DNA of 45,457 bases from an uncultured Lachnospiraceae bacterium (GCA_947630595.1 CANRIG010000019.1:1-45457); one strand, 5' to 3'. Counted from the stretch's first letter, positions 1 through 8,438 are shown. Program-made: numbers and translations. The notes: generated from the sequence alone by a model not told the origin.

Positions 1-540
1 CCGTATATAAAACCCCAGACCTATGAACAATGGAAAAAGAGGAGTTTTAAGAAGGATATCAGTAAACGGGAAAACATGGGGTACGATGAGCAGACGGACA
101 CTTACACCTGCCACGCAGGGAAAAGGCTGAGACCACTTTTCATCAAAAAGCAAAAAAGCAAAAGCGGCTACCAGTCCGAAGTAACGGTATATGAATGTGA
201 GGACTGCGGAGGATGCCCCCATAAGGAGAAATGTACCAGGGCAAAGGGAAACAAACGGCTGTATATTTCAAAAAGCTTTTTGGAGAAACGGCAGAGGTCC
301 TATGAAAATATCCTGAGTGAAACAGGGATCAGGTACCGGCTGAACCGCTCGATCCAAGTGGAAGGGGCATTTGGGATCCTGAAAAATGACTATGGGTTCC
401 AAAGATTTCTCCTCCGCGGGAAAAGCAAAGTAAAACTGGAGATACTTTTGTTGTGTATGGGGTACAATCTGAATAAACTGCACAGGAAGATCCAGAACGA
501 CCGGACAGGAACGCACCTGTTTGAAATGAAAAGTGCATAG
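1..540 (+). CDS. IS1182-family transposase, C-terminal part (5' end outside window)
   Basis: The frame is open from base 1, so this is the C-terminal 179 residues of a larger transposase and not a gene starting at the ATG at 76. The visible part carries a Cys-rich block (YECEDCGGCPHKEKCTRAKGN), then RSIQVEGAFGILKNDYGF and a closing LLLCMGYNLNKLHRKI helix. This is the usual C-terminal arrangement of IS1182/DDE transposases, with the last catalytic Glu expected in VEGAFG. The protein would cut and rejoin the ends of its own element. There is no frameshift in the visible part, so the copy could be intact. Family assignment is by motif recognition; the N-terminal domain is not visible. Confidence 0.85.
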   Translation, partial: PYIKPQTYEQWKKRSFKKDISKRENMGYDEQTDTYTCHAGKRLRPLFIKKQKSKSGYQSEVTVYECEDCGGCPHKEKCTRAKGNKRLYISKSFLEKRQRSYENILSETGIRYRLNRSIQVEGAFGILKNDYGFQRFLLRGKSKVKLEILLLCMGYNLNKLHRKIQNDRTGTHLFEMKSA

Positions 541-580
541 AAAAAAAGAGGAAATGGCGAAAGCTTATTAAAGTACGCCA

Positions 581-626
581 AAAATCCGGTGAACCTTCTG
601 GAATCAGAGAAGCCTCCGGATTTTTT
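581..626 (+). terminator. Rho-independent terminator after the transposase
   Basis: AAAATCCGG (581-589) pairs with CCGGATTTT (616-624), an inner CTTCT/AGAAG stem extends the hairpin, and a run of T follows. It lies 40 bases after the transposase stop and before the element's end. Confidence 0.7.
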
Positions 627-726
627 GACCATAATGAGCGAGGGTGCCGCTCAATCATCTAATTTTGATGATTTTGCGACACCCCCTTCCCGAAATAATC
701 TCTCACGCTGTTTCCAGGCGCCGTCC

Positions 727-1962
727 TTACGCCTCTTTCTCCGCCGCGCGGTAAACCGCCATCGCCGCCGGCACCGCCTCGCCTTTGGAAACCTTGACGC
801 CGTTCTGGAGCATTACCGCCTCCAGCGCGCCCAGAAGAAGCAGTATGTTGCGTTTCTGGCTTGAATAGCCCATGTTGCCGATGCGCAGAATCTTGCCGTC
901 CAGCGGGCCGAACGAGGTCGCGATCTCCATGCCGAAGTCGTTCAGCAGCATGCCGCGGATCGCCTTGCCGTCCGTGCCCTCCGGAATATTGATGGCGGTC
1001 ACCACCGGCATCTTGTGCTTCAGATCGCCGAAGATTGTCAGGCCCATCGCTTCCAGGCCTGCCTGCAGCGCCTTGTCGTTGAGCTTGTGCCGCGCAAAGC
1101 GCACCTCGAGCGTCTCCTCCACGATGCAGCGCAGCGCCTCGTGCACCGCATACTGCATGCTGGTCGCCTCGGTATGGTGGTTCAGGCGGCGCGGGCTCCA
1201 GTAATCCTCAAGCTGGCCGAGGTCGAGGTAGTTGCTGGGGATGCGCGCAAGTCTGCCGGCGATGTCGGAATCGGTACGGATGCCCTTTTCCACGCGCTTT
1301 CTCGCCTTTACGATATCCTCGATCTGCTGATTGTATGTAATCAGCGCGGAACCGGACGGCGCGGATACGCATTTCTGCGTGCCGGAAACGCAGGCTGACA
1401 GCTTCCACTCGTCTACCTTCACCTCAGCGCCGCCGAGCGTCGCCACCGAATCCACGATCAGCAAAGCGCCGTAGCGCTCGCAGATTTTGCCCAGCTCGTC
1501 AAGCGGCTGCATCATCGACGTGGAAGTCTCGCCGTGAATGCAGGCCACCGCCTTGTATGTATCTTTTTTCAGCGCTTCCTCGATTTCTTCCGGCTCAAAC
1601 ACCGTGCCCCACTCGCGCTCGAGCAACGTAATCTCCGCGCCGCAGCGCTCCAGAATCTCCGCCAGAAGATAGCCGAAACGTCCGAAAGACGGAATCAGGA
1701 CCTTGTCTCCCGGACAGATCGCGCCGGTCAGCACCGTCTCCAGTCCTCCTCTGGAAGTCGTATCCACCACGTAGGTCTGATGGTTTTTGGTCTGGAACAG
1801 GTAGCGCTCCATCTCCATCGTCTCATTCATCAGGGCCGTAAATTCCGGGTCAAACTGGCCGAGAATGTGCGCGCTCATGGCGCGCAGCACGCGCGGGTCT
1901 GCCTCCACCGGGCCCGGGGTCATCAGGGTGCGCGGAGACGGGTTGATTTCCTTAAATTTCAT
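727..1962 (-). CDS. PLP-dependent aminotransferase, alanine-glyoxylate / PucG-like family
   Basis: A fold-type I aminotransferase of 411 residues. The N-terminal LMTPGPVEADPRVL is the usual opening of the serine-pyruvate/alanine-glyoxylate family. DTTSRGGLETVL forms the phosphate-binding turn, VDSVATLGG holds the PLP-ring Asp, and SGTQKCVSAPSG holds the Schiff-base Lys. The closest family I recognise is PucG ((S)-ureidoglycine-glyoxylate aminotransferase), but no other purine-catabolism gene is adjacent, so the substrate is unproven. The start at 1962 is preferred over an in-frame ATG at 1971, because AAAGGA then sits 8 bases upstream, whereas it abuts the first ATG. The leader holds a terminator-like hairpin and a palindrome (separate entries). 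It is transcribed leftward towards the insertion sequence. Confidence 0.85.
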   Translation of the reverse strand: MKFKEINPSPRTLMTPGPVEADPRVLRAMSAHILGQFDPEFTALMNETMEMERYLFQTKNHQTYVVDTTSRGGLETVLTGAICPGDKVLIPSFGRFGYLLAEILERCGAEITLLEREWGTVFEPEEIEEALKKDTYKAVACIHGETSTSMMQPLDELGKICERYGALLIVDSVATLGGAEVKVDEWKLSACVSGTQKCVSAPSGSALITYNQQIEDIVKARKRVEKGIRTDSDIAGRLARIPSNYLDLGQLEDYWSPRRLNHHTEATSMQYAVHEALRCIVEETLEVRFARHKLNDKALQAGLEAMGLTIFGDLKHKMPVVTAINIPEGTDGKAIRGMLLNDFGMEIATSFGPLDGKILRIGNMGYSSQKRNILLLLGALEAVMLQNGVKVSKGEAVPAAMAVYRAAEKEA

Positions 1963-2004
1963 GCTTTTCATCCTTTCTCATCTTATAATTTCACACAAAA
2001 GCGC

Positions 2005-2041
2005 AAAAAACTCCAGGGGTTGCTCCGCCCTTGGAGTTTTT
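2005..2041 (-). terminator. Terminator-like hairpin in the leader of the aminotransferase gene
   Basis: On the minus strand AAAAACTCCA pairs with TGGAGTTTTTT around a G/C-rich loop, followed directly by a T run. It lies about 43-79 bases upstream of the aminotransferase start and downstream of the palindrome at 2049-2070. No leftward gene precedes it, so it would stop only transcripts heading into the aminotransferase. That makes it a possible attenuator. It could also act on read-through from the other side, because the stem is symmetrical. Confidence 0.6.
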
Positions 2042-2048
2042 CGCATTT

Positions 2049-2070
2049 ATACTTTATTATAATAAAGTAT
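2049..2070. promoter_or_regulatory. Perfect 22-bp palindrome, candidate operator
   Basis: ATACTTTATTA (2049-2059) is followed immediately by its reverse complement TAATAAAGTAT (2060-2070). On the minus strand the centre reads TATAAT, a good -10 box for the aminotransferase gene. A repressor bound here would block that promoter. No regulator gene is adjacent. A suitable -35 box at 17 bp was not seen, so the promoter assignment is weak. Confidence 0.5.
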
Positions 2071-2134
2071 CCGCCCCGGCAAGGCAATATACAAATTGCA
2101 CAAAAATGAATCTAAGCGATGTTCGGTATCCTTT

Positions 2135-2213
2135 TATTGAAAAAGTGTAAGAATCGGCATTCTTTTTTATTGAAAAAATGCAAAAACTTCCGGTTAAAAG
2201 TATTGAAAAAATG
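2135..2213 (+). repeat. Three direct repeats at exact 33-bp spacing upstream of the ATPase gene
   Basis: TATTGAAAAAGTG (2135-2147), TATTGAAAAAATG (2168-2180) and TATTGAAAAAATG (2201-2213) start exactly 33 bp apart. The third copy contains the TTGAAA -35 box of the promoter at 2203-2231. The repeats between the cores are poorly conserved, so the 13-base core is what is kept. Spacing of about three helical turns fits cooperative protein binding. The same bases give a short LLKKCKN-type reading frame that I do not consider a gene. Confidence 0.7.
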
Positions 2214-2231
2214 TCAGGCGGATAATATAAT
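2203..2231 (+). promoter_or_regulatory. Sigma-A type promoter for the ATPase gene
   Basis: TTGAAA (2203-2208), 17-bp spacer, perfect TATAAT (2226-2231). Overlaps the third 33-bp repeat, so binding to the repeats would control initiation. Confidence 0.75.
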
Positions 2232-2261
2232 AAGAAAAACGCAAGATCGGAGGCGTCTGTT

Positions 2262-3599
2262 ATGCTGGAACGCAAGGCGAGACATAAAATCTCAGAGTGG
2301 ATGAATACACCCAAAACCGCGCTGCTGGTGAGCGGAGCAAGACAGGTGGGCAAGACCTGGCTGGTGCGGCAATGCCTCCGGCAGGCGGGCGTCGATTATC
2401 TGGAGATCAATCTGATTCAGGAGCCCGATTTGATTCCGGTATTGTCAGCCAGCAAAAGTGTAAGGGATCTCGTCATCAGCTTATCTGCGGTAAAAAACCA
2501 TACATTCAAAAAAGGTGAAACCGTGCTTTTCATTGATGAGATTCAGGAAATGAAGGATATTCTGACTCAGGTAAAATTCTGGGTGGAGGAAGGCAGTTTC
2601 CGGTATATCCTGAGCGGATCGCTGCTCGGGGTTGAGCTCCGCAGCCTTCGGTCCGCTCCCGTCGGGTATCTGACCGAGGTAAAAATGTATCCTCTGGATT
2701 TTGAGGAATTTCTCGCTGCCTCCGGCGTGACTGCCGATACTATAAACTATCTTCGGCAATGCTTTCAAAATCGGGAAACGGTTTTAGAATCGGTTCACCA
2801 TAAGATGCTACAGCATTTCCAGCGTTTTCTCGTCGTAGGCGGGATGCCGGCCGCAGTTCAGGAATATGTGGATACGGGGAACATCAATCAGGTTACGGTT
2901 ATACAGCAGAATATTATCGAGCTGTACAAGCTTGATTTCACAAAATACGAGGAACAGCAAAAAAAGCTTCTGCTGATTGCAGTATACGAACAGATTCCCT
3001 CGCAGCTCATGAAGCAGAACAGGCGGTTTAACTACAGCGATATCAGGAAAGGCCTGCGGTTTGAACGCCTTGAAAACAGCTTTTTATGGCTGACCGCAGC
3101 GGGCGTGTCGATCCCTGTATACAATGCCACAGAACCCCGCGTCGCCCTGTACCAGAATGCGAAAAGCAGCCTGCTGAAGCTTTATTCTTCGGATGTCGGG
3201 CTTCTGACCTGCCAGTACGGCAACGCAATCCGGGCGAAAATACTGCTGGGCGATACCTCCGTCAATCTTGGCGGCGTATATGAAAACGCTGTGGCGCAGG
3301 AAATCAATACCCACGGGTTCCCCCTGTTCTTTTACAACAGTCACAGAAACGGCGAACTGGACTTTCTTATCGAAATGGAGTTCTCCGTTGTCCCCATCGA
3401 AGTCAAGAGCGGAAAAGACTATTACGTGCATTCCGCCATTTCAAAAACGGTGGAGAATCCGGAATATGCGGTAAAGACAGCGTTTGTTTTCGCGAACTGC
3501 AACGTCGCCCAAAAAGGCAGGCTGGTGTATCTGCCTGTCTACATGGGCACGTTTATCCGCGACGACGCAGAGCTTCCTGTCCTGAAACCCATTGCATGA
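2262..3599 (+). CDS. AAA+ ATPase with C-terminal DUF4143 domain
   Basis: A 445-residue ATPase. The Walker A motif is GARQVGKTWL near residue 25, and the Walker B motif is VLFIDEIQE near residue 90. The arginine-containing LSGSLLG segment near residue 120 and the VGGMPAAVQEYV segment are typical of this prokaryotic AAA family. The C-terminal ELDFLIEM-(9)-IEVKSGKD block is the DUF4143 signature and resembles a PD-(D/E)XK nuclease core. The family is common, often in many copies per genome, and its function is unknown; roles in DNA metabolism or defence are guesses. The start is set by GGAGG 8 bases before the ATG. The gene stands alone behind its own promoter and the 33-bp repeats. Confidence 0.9.
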   Translation: MLERKARHKISEWMNTPKTALLVSGARQVGKTWLVRQCLRQAGVDYLEINLIQEPDLIPVLSASKSVRDLVISLSAVKNHTFKKGETVLFIDEIQEMKDILTQVKFWVEEGSFRYILSGSLLGVELRSLRSAPVGYLTEVKMYPLDFEEFLAASGVTADTINYLRQCFQNRETVLESVHHKMLQHFQRFLVVGGMPAAVQEYVDTGNINQVTVIQQNIIELYKLDFTKYEEQQKKLLLIAVYEQIPSQLMKQNRRFNYSDIRKGLRFERLENSFLWLTAAGVSIPVYNATEPRVALYQNAKSSLLKLYSSDVGLLTCQYGNAIRAKILLGDTSVNLGGVYENAVAQEINTHGFPLFFYNSHRNGELDFLIEMEFSVVPIEVKSGKDYYVHSAISKTVENPEYAVKTAFVFANCNVAQKGRLVYLPVYMGTFIRDDAELPVLKPIA

Positions 3600-3629
3600 C
3601 CGTAAAACGCGGCCGCCCGGATGCCAAAC

Positions 3630-4358
3630 TCAGGCAACCTCCTGCGCCGCTTCCACCTCGGCAATCTTCGCCTCGATGCGCGAGCGCACCAGCGCCGCCA
3701 GCTCCGTCGTCTTCAGGCCCGCGTACTCCTCGCAGAGAATCGGCTCCAGAAAATGCACCTGCACCTTCTGGCGGGCGATGGAGCCCGTGTCGAAGGCCTT
3801 GTAGGAATCGATCAGCGCCACCGGCACCACCGGGCACTTCGCTTTGGTGGCGCACTTGAAGCTGCCGCCCTTGAAGTCCAGCAGCCGGTTGCCATTGCGG
3901 CTCCTCGTGCCCTCGGCAAAAAGAATATAATTGCGCCCCTGGCGCACATTCTCCGCCACCTGCAGAATCACGCGCATCCCCTGCCTTGGGTCGTCGCGGT
4001 CCAGCGAAAGCGCGTCGATGCAGGCGAACACCTGCTTGAGAAACGGAATATCGGCCAGCTCCTTTTTCATGACCACCGAAACCGGCTGCTTCATCACCTG
4101 CAGAATCGCCAGCACGTCAAACATGCCCTGGTGGTTCGGGTACAGGATGTAGCCGTTTTCTTTGGGCAGATTTTCCAGTCCGTGGGCGTCGATCTCCACG
4201 CGGCCGCCGCGGATGGCGCGGTTGTCGATCTGCTTGATCAGGGCGAAGCGCTCCTCCAGCGTATAGCGCTCCGGGTGAGCGGCCATCCGCAGAAGCCGGA
4301 ACAGGCCGTACGGCGCATACCATAAATTCATCAGCACCATCCACAAAATCCGTTTCAT
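3630..4358 (-). CDS. plsC: 1-acyl-sn-glycerol-3-phosphate acyltransferase (PlsC-like)
   Basis: A 242-residue member of the lysophosphatidic acid acyltransferase family, which adds the second acyl chain in phosphatidic acid synthesis at the membrane. The catalytic HX4D motif is NHQGMFD near residue 76, and the acyl-acceptor motif is FAEGTRSRNG near residue 150. An N-terminal hydrophobic helix (residues 1-20) anchors it. Its ATG overlaps the TGA of the upstream HAD gene (ATGA at 4355-4358), and AGGAGG lies just before it, so the two are translationally coupled. Length and motifs are normal for the family; the symbol is by family and not by proven activity. Confidence 0.88.
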   Translation of the reverse strand: MKRILWMVLMNLWYAPYGLFRLLRMAAHPERYTLEERFALIKQIDNRAIRGGRVEIDAHGLENLPKENGYILYPNHQGMFDVLAILQVMKQPVSVVMKKELADIPFLKQVFACIDALSLDRDDPRQGMRVILQVAENVRQGRNYILFAEGTRSRNGNRLLDFKGGSFKCATKAKCPVVPVALIDSYKAFDTGSIARQKVQVHFLEPILCEEYAGLKTTELAALVRSRIEAKIAEVEAAQEVA

Positions 4359-5023
4359 CTGTCGTCTTCCTCCTGTATCAGGGTCAAAAGATCCGAAAAT
4401 TCTGAAATTCGCGCGTCCATGCGCTCCGGCCGCCCGAAGCCGTAAGACGCGAACACAAACGGGACGCCGGCCTCAGCCGCCGCGTCGCAGTCTCCCTGCG
4501 TGTCGCCGACATAGACCGGATGCCTCAGGCCGTTGCGCGCGGCCACCCGCCGGATGTTCGCGGCCTTGCCCTCCCCGGTATTGCCGTAGCACTCGATGTC
4601 GCGCACCGCGGAGGTAAGCCCTGATTTTTCCAGAAACAGTTCGATATAGCCGGACTGGCAGTTGCTGACGATGAACACCGGAAGCCGCTTCGCCAGGGCG
4701 CGGATGCCGCCGGCCACGCCCGGATAGCAGATGTCGCGCTCATTTTCCAGCAGCGCCTCATCCTCATAGCGGCAGCAGATTTCCATCACCCGCTCCCGCG
4801 TCCGCTCATCCGTGCCCGGCAGCATTTCCCGGGCGATGACCTCCATCGTCTTGCCGAACAGGTTTTTCAGCATATCCGCCGTCACGGTGACGTCCGTGAT
4901 GCCGCATTCGCGGATGGCGCGGTTCCACGCGACCGCCACGATCGGCGTCGAATCCCACAGCGTGCCGTCCACGTCCAGAATCAGGCCGTCGATTTTCCGG
5001 TTTTCTGTCCTCCAGCCGTCCAT
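4355..5023 (-). CDS. HAD-family hydrolase (phosphoglycolate-phosphatase-like)
   Basis: A 222-residue haloacid-dehalogenase phosphatase. Motif I is LDVDGTLWDS near residue 18 (nucleophile Asp), motif II is IVSNCQSG, and motif IV is VGDTQGDCDAAAEAG. An alpha-helical cap between motifs I and II fits the phosphoglycolate/beta-phosphoglucomutase group. The frame is open further upstream, but GGGAGG sits right before the ATG at 5023, and the upstream extension has shadow-like composition. The gene is coupled to plsC by a 4-base overlap. The exact substrate cannot be told from sequence. Confidence 0.85.
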   Translation of the reverse strand: MDGWRTENRKIDGLILDVDGTLWDSTPIVAVAWNRAIRECGITDVTVTADMLKNLFGKTMEVIAREMLPGTDERTRERVMEICCRYEDEALLENERDICYPGVAGGIRALAKRLPVFIVSNCQSGYIELFLEKSGLTSAVRDIECYGNTGEGKAANIRRVAARNGLRHPVYVGDTQGDCDAAAEAGVPFVFASYGFGRPERMDARISEFSDLLTLIQEEDDR

Positions 5024-5218
5024 AATGCCTCCCGTCAAATATAGGTTGCCGTGGCCCGGATTGCCGGCGCCGCGGATTTTCGCATACACGCAGGATTGCC
5101 GCAGCGCTGTCCGTCCGGAAACCCGGTCGGCGCAGCCACCGCGGCAACCACGCAGCACATATTGTGTTTTATGGATACCTGCCTTTCGGCAGTCTGGCAG
5201 CTTCTGTCACGCCGGCGC
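5024..5218 (-). other. Folded intergenic region between the SH3 lipoprotein and HAD genes
   Basis: No gene is seen. On the minus strand a GNRA-loop hairpin CTGCC-GAAA-GGCAG follows the SH3 gene. Nearer the HAD gene TTGCCGC pairs with GCGGCAA around an inner CCGG-GTTT-CCGG hairpin. Neither is followed by a clear T run. They may be a weak terminator and a structured leader respectively; no known riboswitch class is recognised. Confidence 0.35.
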
Positions 5219-6760
5219 TCAATAGCCGGTCACGGAAGTCGCGTAATATACATTGTCCGGCGAGGTGGCGGAATAGTCCACCGTCGCTGAGATATAAAGG
5301 CCGTTCTGCAGGCCGCTGCTGGTGCTGACCGCGGCGTCGGAATAATTGATCGTGTAAACGTTGCCGTCGTCGCCCTGCACCGTGATGCTGTTGTTGCTCA
5401 CGCCGGTAACGGTGCCGCTGATCGTGCCCGTCCCCGAATTGCCGCCGGTACTGCCTCCGGTGCCGCCGTTATTGCCGGCGCTGCTGTTATTGCCGGTTCC
5501 GTCTCCTCCGCTGCTGCCGCCGGTATTGGTGGAGCTGATGTAGGATTTGGAAACGTAATAGTTCGCGCCGTTTACGGAAACCACAAACCAGTTCGGCGTC
5601 TCGCCCACCACCGACACGGCCGACCCGCCGTTTAACACAGCGGCCACGTCGCTGTCCGTACCCGGCTGCGTGCGCAGGTTCACCTCGGACGTCGTGTAGT
5701 ACGTATATGAAGTGCCGTAATCTACATAATTATTCATCTCCGCGCTGGTGATCGTGGCGTCGGTCACCGTGCCGTCCGTGCTGGCCGTGGTCTCGGTCTG
5801 CGTCGGATTGTACACAAGGAACGCCTTGCTGACGTAGCCGATGTTGCCGCTGACGTTCACCTTAAACCACTGGGCGGTCTCGCCCACGACCGTCACCTGG
5901 TCGCCCGGAGCCAGCATGCTCAGCACGTTGGCCTCGGTGCTCGGCTCCATGCGGATATTAACCGTATCCGACGCATACAGCGTCGTGCTCGCGCCGTAAT
6001 CCGTCAGGGTCTGAAGCTCCGCCTCCGCGCTCGCGCCGCTCTGGGACTGCGACTCGCTCTGGCCGTTTTTGTTGACCACCGTACCCTGCAGCGCGCTGAA
6101 CGTGCCGCTGCGCAGCACGGTAAAGCTCTCCACTGATTTCTGCACCGCATCCAGAAGCGCCTTGTTTTCCTCCACCACCGTGCCGGTGATGACATACGCC
6201 TCGTCCTTGGCCACAAGGCCGTACGTGATCGAATATGCCCACATGCTCGTGGTCGCATTGTATTTTACAATGTATTCATACGTGTCCAGCGCCGCCGAAC
6301 TCAGCTTTTCAAAATCCACCACCTCAAACGCGTTCGCGTCCGAGTACTGCTTCGTCATGCTGTCCTTCAGCGCCTGCTCCGATTCAAACACGGAAATGCC
6401 GCGCATCGCGGTCGCGTCGGCCGCATGTACGATATTGATCATCGCCGCAGTGCCGGATGAAAACACCCGCATCTCATCGGCGTCCTGCGTCACGCTCCAG
6501 GTGCTGTCCGGCAGCGTAATGCGGATGCTCCTGTCCTTTGAGGTATATGCGATATTGGTCCGCAGCTCCGTCTCCTTTTCCGTCGGAGGCTCCGTCTCCG
6601 TCGCCGGCGCTTCCGTCTGCGCCTGTGTCTGCGGCGCCTGAGTCTGCGGCTCTGTCTCCTCCGGTACCTTGCGCAGGCTGCCGCAGCCCGACGCAAAGCA
6701 GGTTATAGTCAGTGACATCACCAGAAACCAGAGCAGGTTCCTGACTTTACGATTCTTCAT
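5219..6760 (-). CDS. SH3b-domain lipoprotein
   Basis: A 513-residue exported lipoprotein. It has a signal peptide with lipobox ASGC (Cys26), then a Thr/Gln/Glu/Pro-rich linker (residues 33-65). A region of about 150 residues reminiscent of PsbP/DcrB-like domains follows (IRITLPDSTWSVTQDADEM through ESFTVL). Two bacterial SH3 domains come next (VNIRMEPSTEANVLSMLAPGD, VNLRTQPGTDSDVAAVLNGG). After a Gly/Ser/Asn-rich spacer, a C-terminal beta-rich domain starts at GTISGTVTGVSNNSIT. SH3b domains usually bind cell-wall peptides, so a wall-associated role is inferred. It is a relative of the lipoprotein at 17944-18792, with the same start (MKNR) and SH3 signatures. ATG is preceded by GGAGGG. Confidence 0.85.
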   Translation of the reverse strand: MKNRKVRNLLWFLVMSLTITCFASGCGSLRKVPEETEPQTQAPQTQAQTEAPATETEPPTEKETELRTNIAYTSKDRSIRITLPDSTWSVTQDADEMRVFSSGTAAMINIVHAADATAMRGISVFESEQALKDSMTKQYSDANAFEVVDFEKLSSAALDTYEYIVKYNATTSMWAYSITYGLVAKDEAYVITGTVVEENKALLDAVQKSVESFTVLRSGTFSALQGTVVNKNGQSESQSQSGASAEAELQTLTDYGASTTLYASDTVNIRMEPSTEANVLSMLAPGDQVTVVGETAQWFKVNVSGNIGYVSKAFLVYNPTQTETTASTDGTVTDATITSAEMNNYVDYGTSYTYYTTSEVNLRTQPGTDSDVAAVLNGGSAVSVVGETPNWFVVSVNGANYYVSKSYISSTNTGGSSGGDGTGNNSSAGNNGGTGGSTGGNSGTGTISGTVTGVSNNSITVQGDDGNVYTINYSDAAVSTSSGLQNGLYISATVDYSATSPDNVYYATSVTGY

Positions 6761-6873
6761 GTCACACCCTCCATTCTATTTTACTCCCTGTTCTCCCGCA
6801 GCCGGACGCCCGCACTCACTCTCCCCTTCAAAACCATCCTCTCAACGGGCTCCGCTCCGATTGCACTCCATAT

Positions 6874-6902
6874 ATCATAACACGCCTTCGCAAATCCTGC
6901 AA
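6874..6902 (-). promoter_or_regulatory. Promoter of the SH3 lipoprotein gene
   Basis: On the minus strand TTGCAG (6902-6897), 17-bp spacer, TATGAT (6879-6874). It leaves a leader of about 105 bases before the ATG at 6760. Confidence 0.6.
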
Positions 6903-6970
6903 GTCACATACTGATAATTCGACCGCGATAGACGCAATATTAACATTTTCGTAATGACTTCTTAACGCAA

Positions 6971-8389
6971 TCAAACAATTCCGTTCAATTCCTGATACAA
7001 ACTTTTTGCATAGCTGTCCGTCATCCCGCAGACGTAATCCGTGACCAGCATCAGCCGCAGATACAGCCGTTCCTCCTCGCCCTTTCCGTCCGCGTAGGCG
7101 TGATAGGCCTGCTTGTAATTCTCGGAAATCAGCGACATCAGCTTCTCCTCCACGTCCCGCTGCGGCACCTCCGTGTCGTAATAGAGCGCCGCCTGCACAA
7201 AATGGTTGAGGTGGAAATTGAGCACGGTGTTGGCCGCGATTTCCAGCTTGAAAATAGGATTCGTGACAAACGCATAGCGGTAAGCGACGTCGCCCAGCAG
7301 CCGCATCAGCCCTCTGGCGTAGGTAAATTCAAAGAGGTCGTAGCGGTAGCTGCCCTCCATGATCTGCTGGTAATTATTGAGGAACCCGTACGTTGCGCAG
7401 GAAATCAGGAAGCCCTGCACTCGCACGAGGAAATTCTGAACCGCAAACTCTTCCTTATCTTTAATGTGCCGCTTTTCGGCGGCCGCATATTTTTCGCGCA
7501 GCACCTGCGCCGCATTGAAATAGTCCTTTTCCCGCTGCGGCGCCTCGCGCTCGTATTTTTCCAGCTCGGCGAGCAGGGAAATATAGGAGATGCAGCCTTT
7601 TTTGTAGGCGTCCTCGATGTCGGCCGTCTTGTAGGCGATGTCGTCCGCCGCCTCCAGCACGAACGTCAGCGGATGGCGCACGCCCTCCGTCCCGGCGGCC
7701 CTGGAAATGCGCCGGTACAGATCCTGCTCAGCCAGGAAATAGCCCATCTTTTTGTCCTTGATATCCCCGCTGTGCGGGTTGATCGCCGTGGACGGCACCG
7801 GGTATTTGACAATCGTATCCAGCAGGGCGCAGGTCAGGTTCATGCCGTTTTCATCGACCAGAAAGTGCAGCTTTGACAGCAGCCGCAGCGCCTGTGCGTT
7901 GCCCTCGAAATTATAAAAATCGGCCAGCATCTGCTTTGACAGCAGCTTCGTCACCGGTCTTCCCTTGTACTGCAGCTTCGGCAGGTTCCACGAAAACCAT
8001 TCCCGGATCGCCGACTCGCCGAAATGCCCGAACGGCGGGTTCCCGATGTCGTGTATCAGCCCGGCGCACTGCAGGATGTTGCAGATATCTTCCTTCATCT
8101 GCCAGTCGAAGCTGTCGTCGCGGTGATTCTGCAGAATATCCTGCGCGATGTTCTGCCCCAGCGACTTGGCAAACGACGACACCTCCAGCGAATGCGTCAG
8201 ACGCGTGCGGATAAAATCGCTCTTGTCCAGCGGGAACACCTGCGTCTTGTCCTGCAGCCTGCGGAACGACGCGCTGCCGATGATCCGATGATAATCTTTT
8301 TCAAATTCACTGCGCAGCTCCCGGCTCGCCGGATGGCGCGTGGCGATGGAGCGCACGCGTTCCGCGGCCAGCAGTTTCTTCCATTCCAT
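6971..8389 (-). CDS. dgt: Deoxyguanosinetriphosphate triphosphohydrolase (HD superfamily dNTPase)
   Basis: A 472-residue HD-domain enzyme of the dGTPase family, which removes triphosphate from dNTPs and so tunes the nucleotide pool. Motifs seen are FRRLQDKTQVFPL near residue 45, TRLTHSLEVSSFAKSLGQ (first metal His), CAGLIHDIGNPPFGHFGE (the HD pair) and ADDIAYKTADIEDA (distal Asp). Length is normal for the family. The frame is open upstream to 8527, but AAGGAG lies 8 bases before the ATG at 8389, and the sequence above it is a folded leader RNA (separate entry). The symbol is by family; substrate preference is not readable from sequence. Confidence 0.88.
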   Translation of the reverse strand: MEWKKLLAAERVRSIATRHPASRELRSEFEKDYHRIIGSASFRRLQDKTQVFPLDKSDFIRTRLTHSLEVSSFAKSLGQNIAQDILQNHRDDSFDWQMKEDICNILQCAGLIHDIGNPPFGHFGESAIREWFSWNLPKLQYKGRPVTKLLSKQMLADFYNFEGNAQALRLLSKLHFLVDENGMNLTCALLDTIVKYPVPSTAINPHSGDIKDKKMGYFLAEQDLYRRISRAAGTEGVRHPLTFVLEAADDIAYKTADIEDAYKKGCISYISLLAELEKYEREAPQREKDYFNAAQVLREKYAAAEKRHIKDKEEFAVQNFLVRVQGFLISCATYGFLNNYQQIMEGSYRYDLFEFTYARGLMRLLGDVAYRYAFVTNPIFKLEIAANTVLNFHLNHFVQAALYYDTEVPQRDVEEKLMSLISENYKQAYHAYADGKGEEERLYLRLMLVTDYVCGMTDSYAKSLYQELNGIV

Positions 8390-8438
8390 GTGGGGTTCTC
8401 CTTGTAGTATAACAGCGTCCGTATCGCGCGCCTGCATC

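Larger units (their letters stand above)
1..686 (+). mobile_element. Right end of an IS1182-like insertion sequence (truncated by window start)
   Basis: The window opens inside a transposase reading frame. Its 3' flank ends in a long imperfect hairpin at about 642-685: AATCATC (653-659) pairs with GATGATT (667-673), and GGGTG (642-646) pairs with CACCC (680-684). The last bases, ATTTTGCGACACCCCC (671-686), read on the other strand as a GGGGGTGTCGCAAAA-type end, which I take as the right terminal inverted repeat. The left end lies outside the window, so the inverted repeat and target duplication cannot be confirmed. The boundary at 686 is inferred. Confidence 0.7.

Noticed and set aside
2119-2304. 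Short frame with LLKKCKN repeats upstream of the ATPase
   Set aside because: It arises from the 33-bp operator-like repeats and the promoter, has no RBS and overlaps the ATPase start in another frame.
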